Shown here in pieces: positions 28,901 to 40,900 of a stretch of 64,000 nucleotides of DNA. This stretch comes from Podocnemis expansa (lineage: Eukaryota > Chordata > Testudines > Podocnemididae), in contig ML682059.1 in NCBI GenBank assembly GCA_007922195.1, positions 10,118,118 through 10,182,117 on the forward strand, in the 5' to 3' direction. The stretch's first letter is position 1. The number at the start of each line of letters is the position of its first letter. The translations under genes and the position numbers were made by a program. Under the pieces are notes generated by a model that saw only the letters and a list, made by a program, of their open reading frames with translations, made no database searches and had not been told where the DNA came from.

Positions 28901-31900
28901 TGCGGGCTGAGTGGCAGGCCAGCCGAGGGTGGGCTGTGGGGAGACGAGTGGTGGGCCACACAGAGCTGGGCCAAGTGGTGGGCTGGCCAAGGGGCATGGG
29001 CTGCACAGCTGAGCTGACGGTGCAGTGCCAGACTGAGCAGGGGGGTGGCAGAGCGTGGGCCAGCTGAGCATGGGCCTTCTGGTGGGCAGCCAAGCAACAC
29101 ATGCATACCCTCCCTCCTGCTCCCCCTCACCGGCTACCCTTTTTTTTGTTGGAGTGGGCAGCAGAGGATCTCCTGCCTTGCGCCAGTCTGGGCTACATGC
29201 CTGTGCAGAGCAAGGCGAGACATTTAAAATAGCCTTGCTGGCCCCAGCCCAGAGGCCCCTGGCATCCCTAATGTTTGGTGCCCTAGGTGAGTGCCTAGGT
29301 CTCCTCTATGGTAGGAGTGGCTCTGCCTCCAGAGGACAGGTTACACGCTTACATCTATCCTGAGATAGCATCCTGGCATTTTCCTAGAATAGGTCCTCTT
29401 CTCTGCACTGGCTATGCTTTCTTGGCAGGCCCAACCGGGTTTAAGCCCTGCACACCTCTCTTTGGGAACTGAACAGTGTGTGAACAGGAGCCAAAATATC
29501 CTTTTTAAACAGCCAAGTATTGTTTAATCTCAACAGACAGAACACAGCAGGGGAAAAAATAAAAAAAAGCAACGGTTAGTATAACAACAAACAGCCTACT
29601 CTCCTGTCTTTCTTAGCCAATGTTTACATAAGTCTAATTTATCCAGACACCTGTGCATCTGGTGGTTAGGAGTTAGCCCATTTCCCCTGTTTCTCACCCC
29701 ATTTTCAGGAGCAGATCTTTTATTGAGCCTGGTCAAGCCAACTTATGCAGTACAGCAATTAGTCCGAGAGAGATTTCCAAGCAGGTGGCCCTCTGAATTG
29801 CAGTAAAGTACTGTAGCTGGATAGCTGTCAGAAGTGTTTGTCTCCTTTCCTGTCAATGTAAAAATTCATCTGTGCTTGACTTAAGCCTTAGTAATATAGC
29901 AAACACATAGATGTACACAATATTCATAAAATGCTACAGTCCTTCACATCAAACATATCTAGAAATTGCTTAAGTCCCAGTCAAACAAAACATCTCAGAC
30001 AATTGTTGGGTGTGTCCCTTTCTGGAGTTTTGGCTAGGGTTCTGCTGTTGATTTCAGTCCCCCTTCTACATATCCTCCTCTTTGCTTTATTAAGCAAACT
30101 GATGGATGTCCTTTTAGTAAATGTGACTGGAGCCCAGACCTGAGTTTGCCTTCTTTAATTAGTCTCCTGGTTAGCTGTGCCATACTTCCTACATGTGGGA
30201 GACAAGAATGGCTAAACTCATGAGTGCTGGCTTTGAATCAAGCCTCTGTCCCCTTTCACAGACACATAACAATCAGTCTAAAAAGATCTCTATCAAATGC
30301 ATAAGAATGAGGACTCTGTTGTTTGTAAAGATGGTTTCAGGGTTTGATTTAATGAAAAATGTATTTTGAAGATGTTAATGCCACTGAATGACAACAGGTA
30401 ATGCTTTGCTCCTCCATTAACACATCATCGTTATATGTTTTTATACATCAACAAAACAAGCTTTGGAGTGCTAATGCTCTTACGATGTGGCTTTCTGAAT
30501 CTTAGGTGGGTTTTTTTAAATACCTTTTTAAAGTGTTTTTATAAGGCTATATTTAGCATGAACTAATTCAGACTGGGGGGAATAAAAGAATGTAGAAGAA
30601 ACAAGAGGATGAGGGAAAAGCTGAAGTGCTCCATGCTTTTTTTGCTTCAGTTTTCACACGCAGGGTCAGCTCCCAGCCCACTACCATGGGTATGGCAGAT
30701 TGGAGAGAAGAAGAGAGGCCCTTGGTGACGGAAGGTCAGGTTAGGGACTGCTTAAAGAAGCTGGATGTGCACAAGTCCATGGGGCCGACGAACTGCATCC
30801 AAGGGTGCTAAGGGAATTGGCCGATGAGATAGCAGCACCGCTGGCCATTATCTTTCAAAACTCATGGAGAACGGGGGAGGTGCCAGAGGATTGGAAAAAG
30901 GCAAATGTAGTGCCTATTTTCAAGAAAGGGAAAAAGGAGGATCTGGGGAATTACAGACCTGTCAGCCTCACCTCAATCCCTGGAAAAATTATGGAGCAGG
31001 TTCTCAAAGAAGCCATCCTAAAACACTTAGAGGAAAATAAAGTGATCAGGAACAGTCGTTATGGATTCACCAAGGGTAAATCATGCCTGACCAATCTCAT
31101 TTCCTTCTATGATCAGATGACTGGTTTTCTGGATGCAGGAAGAACCATTGATGTGATATACCTTGATTTTAGCAAGGCTTTCAATACAGTTCCCCACAGC
31201 ATTCTCATTGGCAAATTAAGGAAGTATGGGTTGGATAGGTGGACTATAGGGTGGATAGAAAACTGGCTAGATCAACGGTTTCAGTGTGTAGCAATCAATG
31301 GTTCCACCTCTAGCTGGCAACCAGTCATGAGTGGTGTGCCCCAGGGGTCAGTCCTGGGGCTGGTTCTGTTCAACATTTTCATCAGTGATCTGGATGATGG
31401 ACTAGACTGCACTCTCAGTAAGTTTGCAGATGACACCAAGCTGGGGGGAACAGTAGCCATGTTGGAGGGCAAGGACAGGATTCAGGGAGACCTAGATAAA
31501 TTGGAACAGTGGGCCAATAGAAATCTTATGAGGTTCAAGAAGGACAAGTGTAAAATCCTGCACTTGGGATGGAAAAACCCCATGCGCTGCTACAGGCTGG
31601 GAAACATTCAGCTAAGTAGCAGCAGTGTAGAAAAGGACCTGGGGGTCATGGTGGTTGGGAAGCTGGATATGAGTCAGCAGTGTGCTCTTGCTGCCAAAAA
31701 GGCCGATGGCATACTGGGCTGCATCAAAAGAAGTATTACCGGCAGATCAAGGGATGTGATCATTCCCCTCTATTCTGCACTGGTGAGGCCACATCTAGAA
31801 TACTGTGTTCAGTTTTGGGCTCCCCACTACAAAAAGGACAGGGACATGCTAGAGAGAGTTCAGAGGAGGACAACCAATCTGATTAAAGGGCTGGAGCACA

Positions 31901-34900
31901 AGCCCTGTGAGGAAAGACTGGAAGCATTAGGCTTATCCAGTCTGCAGAAGAGAAGATTGAGGGGGGATTTGATAGCAACCTTCAACTACTTGAAGGGATG
32001 CTCCAAGGAAGATGGAACTCGACTGTTCTCAGTAGTAACGGAGGACAGAATGAGGAGCAATGGTCTCAAGTTACGGTTAGGGAGGTCGAGGCTGGATATT
32101 AGGAAAAACTTTTTATTAGGCGAGTGGTGAAGCATTGGAATGAGCTGCCAAGGGAGGTGGTGGCATCTCCATCTTTGGAGGTGTGTAAGGCCCAGCTGGA
32201 CAAAACCATGACTGGGACGGTTTAGTGGGAGTGGTCCTGCCTCTGGCAGGGGGTTGGACTAGATGATCTCATGAGGTCCCTTCCAACCCTATGATTATGT
32301 AAGATATTAATGACTTTTTCTTCAATGTATATTTAGTGTACTTTTAAGCTTTTTGTACCCCCTCTCCCTTCACTGTTGGCCCCATCACTCACTCCCTTAG
32401 TCTATACTGATCAGGATTTTCAGCGGCAGTCAATGGCAGATATGCAAGGCACATAAAATACTTTGCATATCCAGGGCTGTCCCTAGTGGGGGGTGACGGG
32501 CGATTGCCCTGGGCCCCGCAGTTCTGGGGGCCCCATGCTGTCCTGCTGTGCAGAACCTGCATTACTGCCCCCCATGCCGGGAAGCAGCTCCCGGCTCAGC
32601 ACTTCCAGTCCCGTCCCCCCCCCAACACATGTGCGTTGCTTTTGGCTCTGTGCCGGAGCAGCGGGGAGAGGGCGGGAGGCAGCACGGGGCCCATACAGCT
32701 ACTCCCCACCCCTGCCATGCTGCCTCCTGCCTCCTCCAAGATTCTCTGGCGCAGACCTGAAAGCAGCGCACATGGTGGGGGGACCAGAAGCGCTGAGCCG
32801 GGTGCTGCTTTTGACCAGCTTATGCAATCCCCAGCATGGGACAGCCAGCACAGGGGAGAAGAAGCCTGCCCCTCCTCTGGGCTGGCTGGTCCCACCCCAC
32901 CCCTCACGGCTGGGGGGCTGAGTGGGGGCCCTGCAAAGGGCGATTTGCCTGGGGCCCTGCACCCCCTATAGGGATGGCTCTGTGCGTATCTGCTGGCAAC
33001 TGTCTAAGCTCCCAAGACACACTTGGGAAAGCTGACCACAAATGGCTTGTGGTTGGCTTTCAGCTACATCTTTTAGGAGGCAGGACTTCCAGAGCCAGCT
33101 TCCAGCATGCAGTAGGAAGTTCATACTCGCTGCTGAATTGCATCCAGAACATCAGGCTGATGGTGTTGATTTTGCCGCTGTCAATGCAGACATACCCACT
33201 GTCCCACTGAAGTCATTTGTGGCTTTTTTTTTTTTTTATTCCTCCCAGATAATAGTAAGGATTCCTAGCATACCTTTCAGGGAGCTGTGGTTGAATCAGT
33301 GTGGGACATGGTGTTAATGCAGCCACCTACCCTCACTCATATAGATAATCATCCAAGACAACTATTCCATGACATTTCTTCTTCAGCTTGAAAATACCAT
33401 GTGCCAACATTTTGCAGATTAGATAGACCATTGGGGTTTGCAGAATTGCCAGTATTCAGAAAAAATTTTCAAGCTACAAATTTGCAAATAGGGAATTGTG
33501 AGAGCAGGATGTTTGGGGCTGCTGGTAGTCTTTGTATGCATTCTGGGAGGAGCTGAGGAAATAACTGACTGAACCTGTCACCAGGTTACCCTAGAATTCC
33601 AGGCTTCCTGAGCCAAAATTAGTCTGAAAAAGTGTCCCTTGACCATAAAAGTTATTCCTTCCCTTCTCATTCCATACCTCAGCTTGCCCTTCTGTTCCCA
33701 ACAGGGCTACCCACTGCACCACTTACACTCTCTACATCACCCCTTTCCTGCTCTTCCTTGTCCCCCCTTGACCTTTCTTTGTCCTCCTCCTCTCATGTAT
33801 TTTTCCTCTGAGGAGGCTCTTACTCTTGCTATAGAATCTTCCTAACATGGTTGCTTGTGACCACATAAGGCATGGATTCTCCAGTTCAGTCCAGGCACCT
33901 TCATCTCAGCTTTAGCTGAAGAAGCTCCCTTGAGCTTTCATTAAGTACCCCTGAGACACAGCCAGCAGGGATGATTTGTAGCATTCCAAACCTCTGAGCA
34001 ACTTCAAACAATCACTAATATATGATCAAAGAAATACTGTTGTCTTCCTCACCTACATGTAGAATCATCATTCCAAAATACACTGACCCAGGCTCAGGGT
34101 GAACAAAACTCAGTTCTAAAATAGTGACAGATTTAAAGACCTCTCAGAATTCTACAAGATTAGAAATGAACATTCACACTGTTGAGAGAGAGAGAGAGAG
34201 ATTCTCCTCTTCGTGGGTGCTGTTCCTTCTACCATTAAAAGTAAGTGTCACAGGACTCCTTGCTTGTTTCATGAAAAGTAATGAGATGGGAGACCTTTAT
34301 GAACTTTACAAAATAAAAGTTATTTAAGTTATTTTTGGGAGATTAAATGCAAACTGTAGAAATAGTTAACTAACCTTGAGTTTGAAAACAGAAACATGCT
34401 TAGTTTCAAGCATTGGAAAAGTCTCACTGATTTCAATATTAGTCACATGCTTAAAGTTAAGCATAAGCAGAAGAGTTTGCAAGGCCTAGCCACCCAGATG
34501 AAAAAAAGACAAGAAAAATGGTCCCAAAGTCTTTGCAAATGTATTTTCTGTAGCTCATGTGAACACGCTCACTCAGGACTTCGGCACATGTGAGTACTGT
34601 AGTTGTCACAAAATCAAGCCAATAAGACCTCTACGTTACACAGTGTTAAAGTATTTCCTCTCACCTTCTCACTCTCAGAAAAAGAGACATGAAGTTTATT
34701 TTTGTTTTATTTTAGCAGCTGCAATTCCAGGGCCACCGGGTCCTCCTGGGGAGCCAGGATTATCAGGGACCAGGAATCTGGTAAGAAAGAAAACAAGTTT
34801 GCCATTTGAGAACATGAGCCAGCTCCCATGAATGTCAATAGAAACAATCCAGGGGTTAAAGTATAATTTGGGGGGTCCTGGAACCCTCCTAAATTTACAG

Positions 34901-37900
34901 GGCCACCCTCATGCAGGTTCCCCACCCAAGTTACTGCCCCCCAGCCCAGTAGGCATTTGCAACCACTTCTGAGTGCCACATGCATCACTTATCACTTTGC
35001 TACACCCCCCAGCTACACACATCCACCCCACCCCTCCAACTACACACACCCCACACACAGCCACTCCACTCTCCCAGCTACAGATGCCCCCCCACAGACA
35101 GCCACCCCACAATCTCAGCTACATATCCTCTGCTACATGTCCACTCCCACCCACTTCTGCTACACACACACACACACCCTGCCCCACACAAGCCCCAGCA
35201 GCCCCCCGCCAAAGCCCTTACCTAGGGTCTTTGCAGGCTGGCTAACTAGCTAGAAGCTGCTTCCAGGCCAGAAGCTGCTTCTGCCCTGCAGGGGGAGATT
35301 CACAAACTCCCAGCCTGCTGCAGGTCTCTGCTGGCTGGGCTTAAGGAGGAGCAGGGTTTAACGTAGAGCCACTAGCACCCTGCGTTCCAGCTGCTCATGC
35401 TATTTTTAGGGGAGCCCAGATCTCTGCATGCCAGCGCGTTCCTCTATTTTTAGGGGGGCCTGGAACGCTGCCCACCTAAAAATAGGAGGCCCCGGAACTG
35501 CGTTCCAGTGCATTCCCCCTTCCTTTAACCCCTGAAACAATCCTACAGAAGGTTAGTAGTGCATCACTTCCTTTCTGTGTTTAATAACTTACCAGAATAA
35601 GAGCAGAGAAAGTAAAGTTCAGTTTGATGGCTTAATAGTAGCATCTTGTCTAAATAATTCAAACGCATTAATAGGATTCTAAATTGGTACCTCTGAAGGA
35701 GTATGCAAATTGGCAACTTTGTATTTTATGTGATCAGACTAAAAAGACTGGGGTCAATATTATTCTTCCAAGGAAACTAGATACTTGAATTCAGTAAAAC
35801 CCAGTTATTCAGGTCAATATTTTCAACAGAGTTTGCTCCAGAGAAAAGTTTCAAGTATTCTTCCAATAGGTGCTCCACTCCGTGTACACATGTATCCCCT
35901 GCACCTTTGATCAGAAACTTTTGATAGCAATGTCCATTTAGCCCTCATATCCTAGCTATCCTCTTGTCCTGTACTCAGCATATAAAGGACAGCAGCAGAT
36001 GAAACCCCCATGGTTCCTTCTTAACTCCCTCAGCCTGAGATGAAGCATCTTGTGATGCTTAATTCTTTGCTATTCTGCCCTTAGAGCTAGTTTTTTTTTC
36101 TTCTAGCTTAGTAATTAGGTACTTAGCATCTTCATTTTATTTTTGTTAGTTTTGTGGGGCATTCTTTTAGTGATGTTTCCCCTTCCCCACCTTACCACCC
36201 AACTTCCTGAGGGGTTATTCCACCTTTCAAAGGAAGTTATTTTGCTTCATTGGGTTGTGTGTGGATTCCCAAGTTCTAATCACTGCTTAACTTACCAGAA
36301 GTCTACTTCAATGAATGACAGCCATTCTAAACACCTCCACGATTTAAGGACACTTCTGTCCCTTTTATATGTAGGATTTGCTTCATGCTCAAAAGCAGAT
36401 CTATGAGGAACAGACAAATAAAGTTGATTCCTCATGATGGGTTAATTGCTTTGTCTTCCTTTGGACCCAAGCCTGGTTACTCACCCTGTATGTCAGGCTG
36501 CTGGGAATCAGAGTGCCATGTCAATCACTGTAGTCCATTCATCTGGTAGTCCTACTCAGGAAAATTCTAGAAGAGATGATGAGAGCATACCTTGTAAAAC
36601 TTCTAAAAAGTGGTGCTTTGGATCCCTCTGAGGGAAGTTAACACTAAGAAGCCCAGTTCACATCAGAGACCTGCCACTTCAGAGACCTAAAAAGAGTGAT
36701 ATTGAAGCTTCTTAATCCCCTGGTATTGTTGGTTCCATGAGCATTGCAGATGCCTCTCAAACTCACTGTACCCATCATTCAGTATCCAAAAAGTATTGCC
36801 CATCTAGAGACTCTAAGCATTCTTCATGAACTAGACTAGTACCTGCTACTGTGTTCTGTCCTGCTGCTGGTGTCCAAAACTGCACAGCATCAGATAATGC
36901 CATTGAAATTGAGGTCATCCTTAGTGCTGCCTGCCTCCAGCTCTGAACCCCATCAGGTTAGTTCACAGCTTCCCTGGGTACCACAGGAGTTCAGATCCCC
37001 TAAAGACTTGGTCCTTTCAGACAAATCCAGATCACCTCTGTTGATGTGTTCTGAAAGGCTCTTGGTACTGGGACTTCATTCCCTAGCGCAGACTCACTCC
37101 TTGTCTCAATTCCATTATCTGCCCCCCTCTGGACTATGACAAGGGCAGCTCCTCTGACTTCCAGATTCCTTTTCAAGGCTTGTTCAATTAGCAGCCCAAA
37201 ACTGCCTCTTCCGAGGGAACCCTCAAGGCACAGATGTGCACAGGATGCCCCATGCTCATCACATTATGAGTATGCATGGTTGCCCCATCCATTACCATGT
37301 GGACCTCCCCACTTGTCATTCTGAGATGTATGGGCTGCCTATCGGGAACAGTTCTCAAGAGTGCCTAGCTAAACTCACATGGAGTGTCGGAGGCAACACC
37401 CTCCTCATCCAGCTTTTCTGTATAAGTCACCTTCTAAGGAGGAATCTTTTGAGGAGTAGACAAGAGAGGCTGTTGAGAAAGCAACACCTCAGACTAATAG
37501 TTCTCCTCACCCTGATGAAGCAGTGAAACTTCCTCTCCCTCCACATGCAGATGATTTTAAACAATGTTAGAACCTCATGGAAAGAATTGCAGATCCCATT
37601 ACAGGAGGTTCTTGGGACTCAACACACCTTGATTGGCATCTTTCCTGCTGCTTCCTCTGGTAGTGTAGCCCTGCCTACAAACAAGGCTCTGTTTTAAATG
37701 CAAAGACAATTTAGCTGATTCTTGCTACCATATACCCTCTGCCTACATGAGAGCAGATATGGTCTCGTTAAGGGGTCAGTTTAATTTATCAGATCCCCGG
37801 CAACTGGGGGGCTGGAGTCCTGGAGTGTGAGAAGGGACGCATTATAGTCTTCTCAGGGAAGATCTTTGTGCGCTCAATGAGAAGATCCAACCATAGACTA

Positions 37901-40900
37901 CAAATCTTTCAAGAGTCCTGACCAGTAAAGCCATGTGACACCTGTTACATCACCACAGGCTGGGAGATGGAGCTAGCCACCCTGTCAGCTGTGTCACAGG
38001 CAGGCCACAGCCATGCTGTTGCCACAGGTTGGCCCTCTTGGATAACAGCCTTAAGAGTTGTGATGTGCTTCTGGCAACTCTTCAGTAAAGCCATTTAGCT
38101 TAAGAGTAATGTATGTAGTTGTATTTCTACTTGAGGGCTTGATAGTTGGTAATATGAAATTGTAATATGGAGGAGTACGCTTTTCTGCCAAAAAGATGCA
38201 GTTCCTATCAAGAGGAGTAGCTCCTGGCCAGTGTTGTCAGTCATGGGAGCATGCATGGTAACAAAATTTACCATGATGGAGTTGAGTGGGGGGGAAAAGG
38301 ATTAAGAACAGTGGAACTTTTCAGTTTGCAAAAGAGATGGCTAAGACAGGATAGGGTAGAGGTTTATAAGATCATGACCAATGTGGAGAAAGTAAATAAG
38401 GGAGGGTTATTTACTGTTTCTTATAATGCAGGTGTGGTCTTGCGGAGTGCAGTCTCCCATACCAAGTTCTCTATGAGGTTACAAGACCTGACACTCTTGC
38501 AGCATTGCAGAGCACATGGTATGTGAGACCACACACTCTCCCTAACACAGACAGAGAGGTCCCACAGAGTGCGGTCTCAGGCCCGATGGAAGAGGTTTAG
38601 GGCCTCTCCCCAGACTATTTTATCTCTTTCTTGAATAGAGTTAAAGGAATCTCTGTTTCAACTCAGAAACTTTCTGTGTGGGTTTCTGCATGTATCCTTT
38701 CTTGCTATGAAGCAGCTAATACCCAAACTCCTACTGATCATAGCCAGTTCCACCAGGTCACAGTATATCTTTGTAGCACAATTAAAGAATGTTCCAGTTA
38801 CAGAAATACTGGTTTCTAAATATTATGCTCTAGTTTACACCTCTAAGAGGATGCTGATTTTGCTACTGGGATTTCCCAGTCAGTCTTAGATCTGGCTTTG
38901 AAGCACCACCAGCATTAGAGGGCACTGCTCATAAGCCACTTGAAGTGGAGCACCCACAGGGATAATACATGAAGAAGGATGAGCAGTTACTCACCCAATT
39001 CAGTAACAGGAGTTCTTAGAGATATTTTTCCCGATGGGTGCTCCACCTTCCTTACTGTCTGCTTTGGAGTCTTTGCCTTGTAAGACTTTGTGCTAGAGAA
39101 GGAGCTCAGTGTTGTTCATCTGACATTGCCCTGTATATGCTCTGTACGGGGCATGAGGATAGCTGGGGCATGAACTGAACAGGAATTGCTACCAAAAGTC
39201 GCAGATCACAGACAGATGCAGACCTGAAGTGAAACTCCCATAGGGACACACTTCAAAGAACTCATTATTGTAGAAGGTAAGTAACTTCACCATCTGCCTT
39301 AGGAATCTATAAATCAATAATGATTCCATTTTTTTTCTTGTGAGACAGAGTTTATGTAACTGGAGTCTTTCTTTTCATAGATTCATAGATTTTAAGGTCA
39401 GAAGGGACCAGTCTGATCATCTAGTCTGCCTTCTGCACAATGCAGGCCTCAATACCTCACCCACCCACTCCAGCAATAGCCACCTAACTATGATTGAGTC
39501 ATAGAAGTTTCGAAATCATGGTTTAAAGACTTTAAGGTACAGAGAAATCACCAGTAACTTACCCATGCCCTGTGGCTACAAAGGAAGATGAAAAAAAAAC
39601 CAGAGATCCTGCCAGTACATCCTGGGGGAAAATACCTTGCTGACCCCAGATATGGCCATCAGCTAGTCCTTGAGCATGTGGCTAAGACTCATCAGCCAGA
39701 CAGCCAAAAAGAACTCTTTGCACCAACTCAGTACCTGCCCACCCAATATCCCATCATAGGTCATTGGCATATTTACCATCTAGTCTTCTTGGAGCATTTA
39801 TAGTTCTACCCTAAAACTTGAATCTGTAAAAATGGCATCATAGGGGTCCACATGTGTTGTTTCATTGATTTCCTTATCACATGCACTCAATAGACAAATT
39901 TACAGGCTGCGGGAAAGAAAAGGGGATCCGGAGGAGTGTTTGTATGTGCTGGTCGGCTTTATAACTTATTCAAACTTAGAGCAAATTACAATGAAAGTGT
40001 AGCCTTGACAATTCTCTGGGTGCTGTTAGCAATCATATTCAAATACACTAAGAAATTAACAGAGCAATCAATTCAGCCACGTCAGATCCAGCAACTCAGC
40101 AATGTGAGTGTAAAGGAGATTACTCAGCCTCTCCACACAGTCCACGCCAGAATACCACAACACAACTACCCTTCCCTAGCCACAGCCAAGGGGAGAAGGT
40201 GGGACTTGCAGCTACTACAGTCCTGAGGGGCGGCAAATGAATCCAAAGGCCCAGAGCTCTAACGGAGAACAGCCAGCCACCTACGCTCTCATATTGAATG
40301 GTTTTTAGTTCAAGCAGTCCCACTGGGTATGTCTATACTGAAAAGTTTTTTCAAATGAGGCTTATTTCAAAAAAAATTTTACCTGTCCATACAGGCATTT
40401 TGTTATTTCGAAATAAGCTCTTTATTATTTTGAAAAAACAAAGTGCTATTTCAAAATAACTAAACCTGCTTCTATTTTGAAAAAGCAAATCTTTCAAAAT
40501 AGTTATTTTGAAAAAAGTCATTCCAAGCTGTGGAATTGACTTTTTTTTTTTTTTGAAATAATGGCCCTATACTTTTCCCTGCCTTCCTCTATTTTGAAAT
40601 AGAGAATCTAGTGAAAACTCTGTTTCAAAATAATAATTCCTACCTTATTTTGAAATAGAGAGTCTTCACAAGACTCTCTATTTCAAAATAATAAATTCAA
40701 ATAATTAACTGTTTCAAAATAAATACAAAATAGTTATTTCAAAATAACTGCTTCACAATATCTTTGGCACTGTAGGCATAAAAAAAACCCCAAGGAATCC
40801 TGTGGCACTTGAAGACTAGCATTTATTTTTCGCATGAGTTTTTGTGGGAGAAAAGCCCACTTCAGCAGATTGGAGAGAAGAAGAGAGGCCCTTGGTGACG

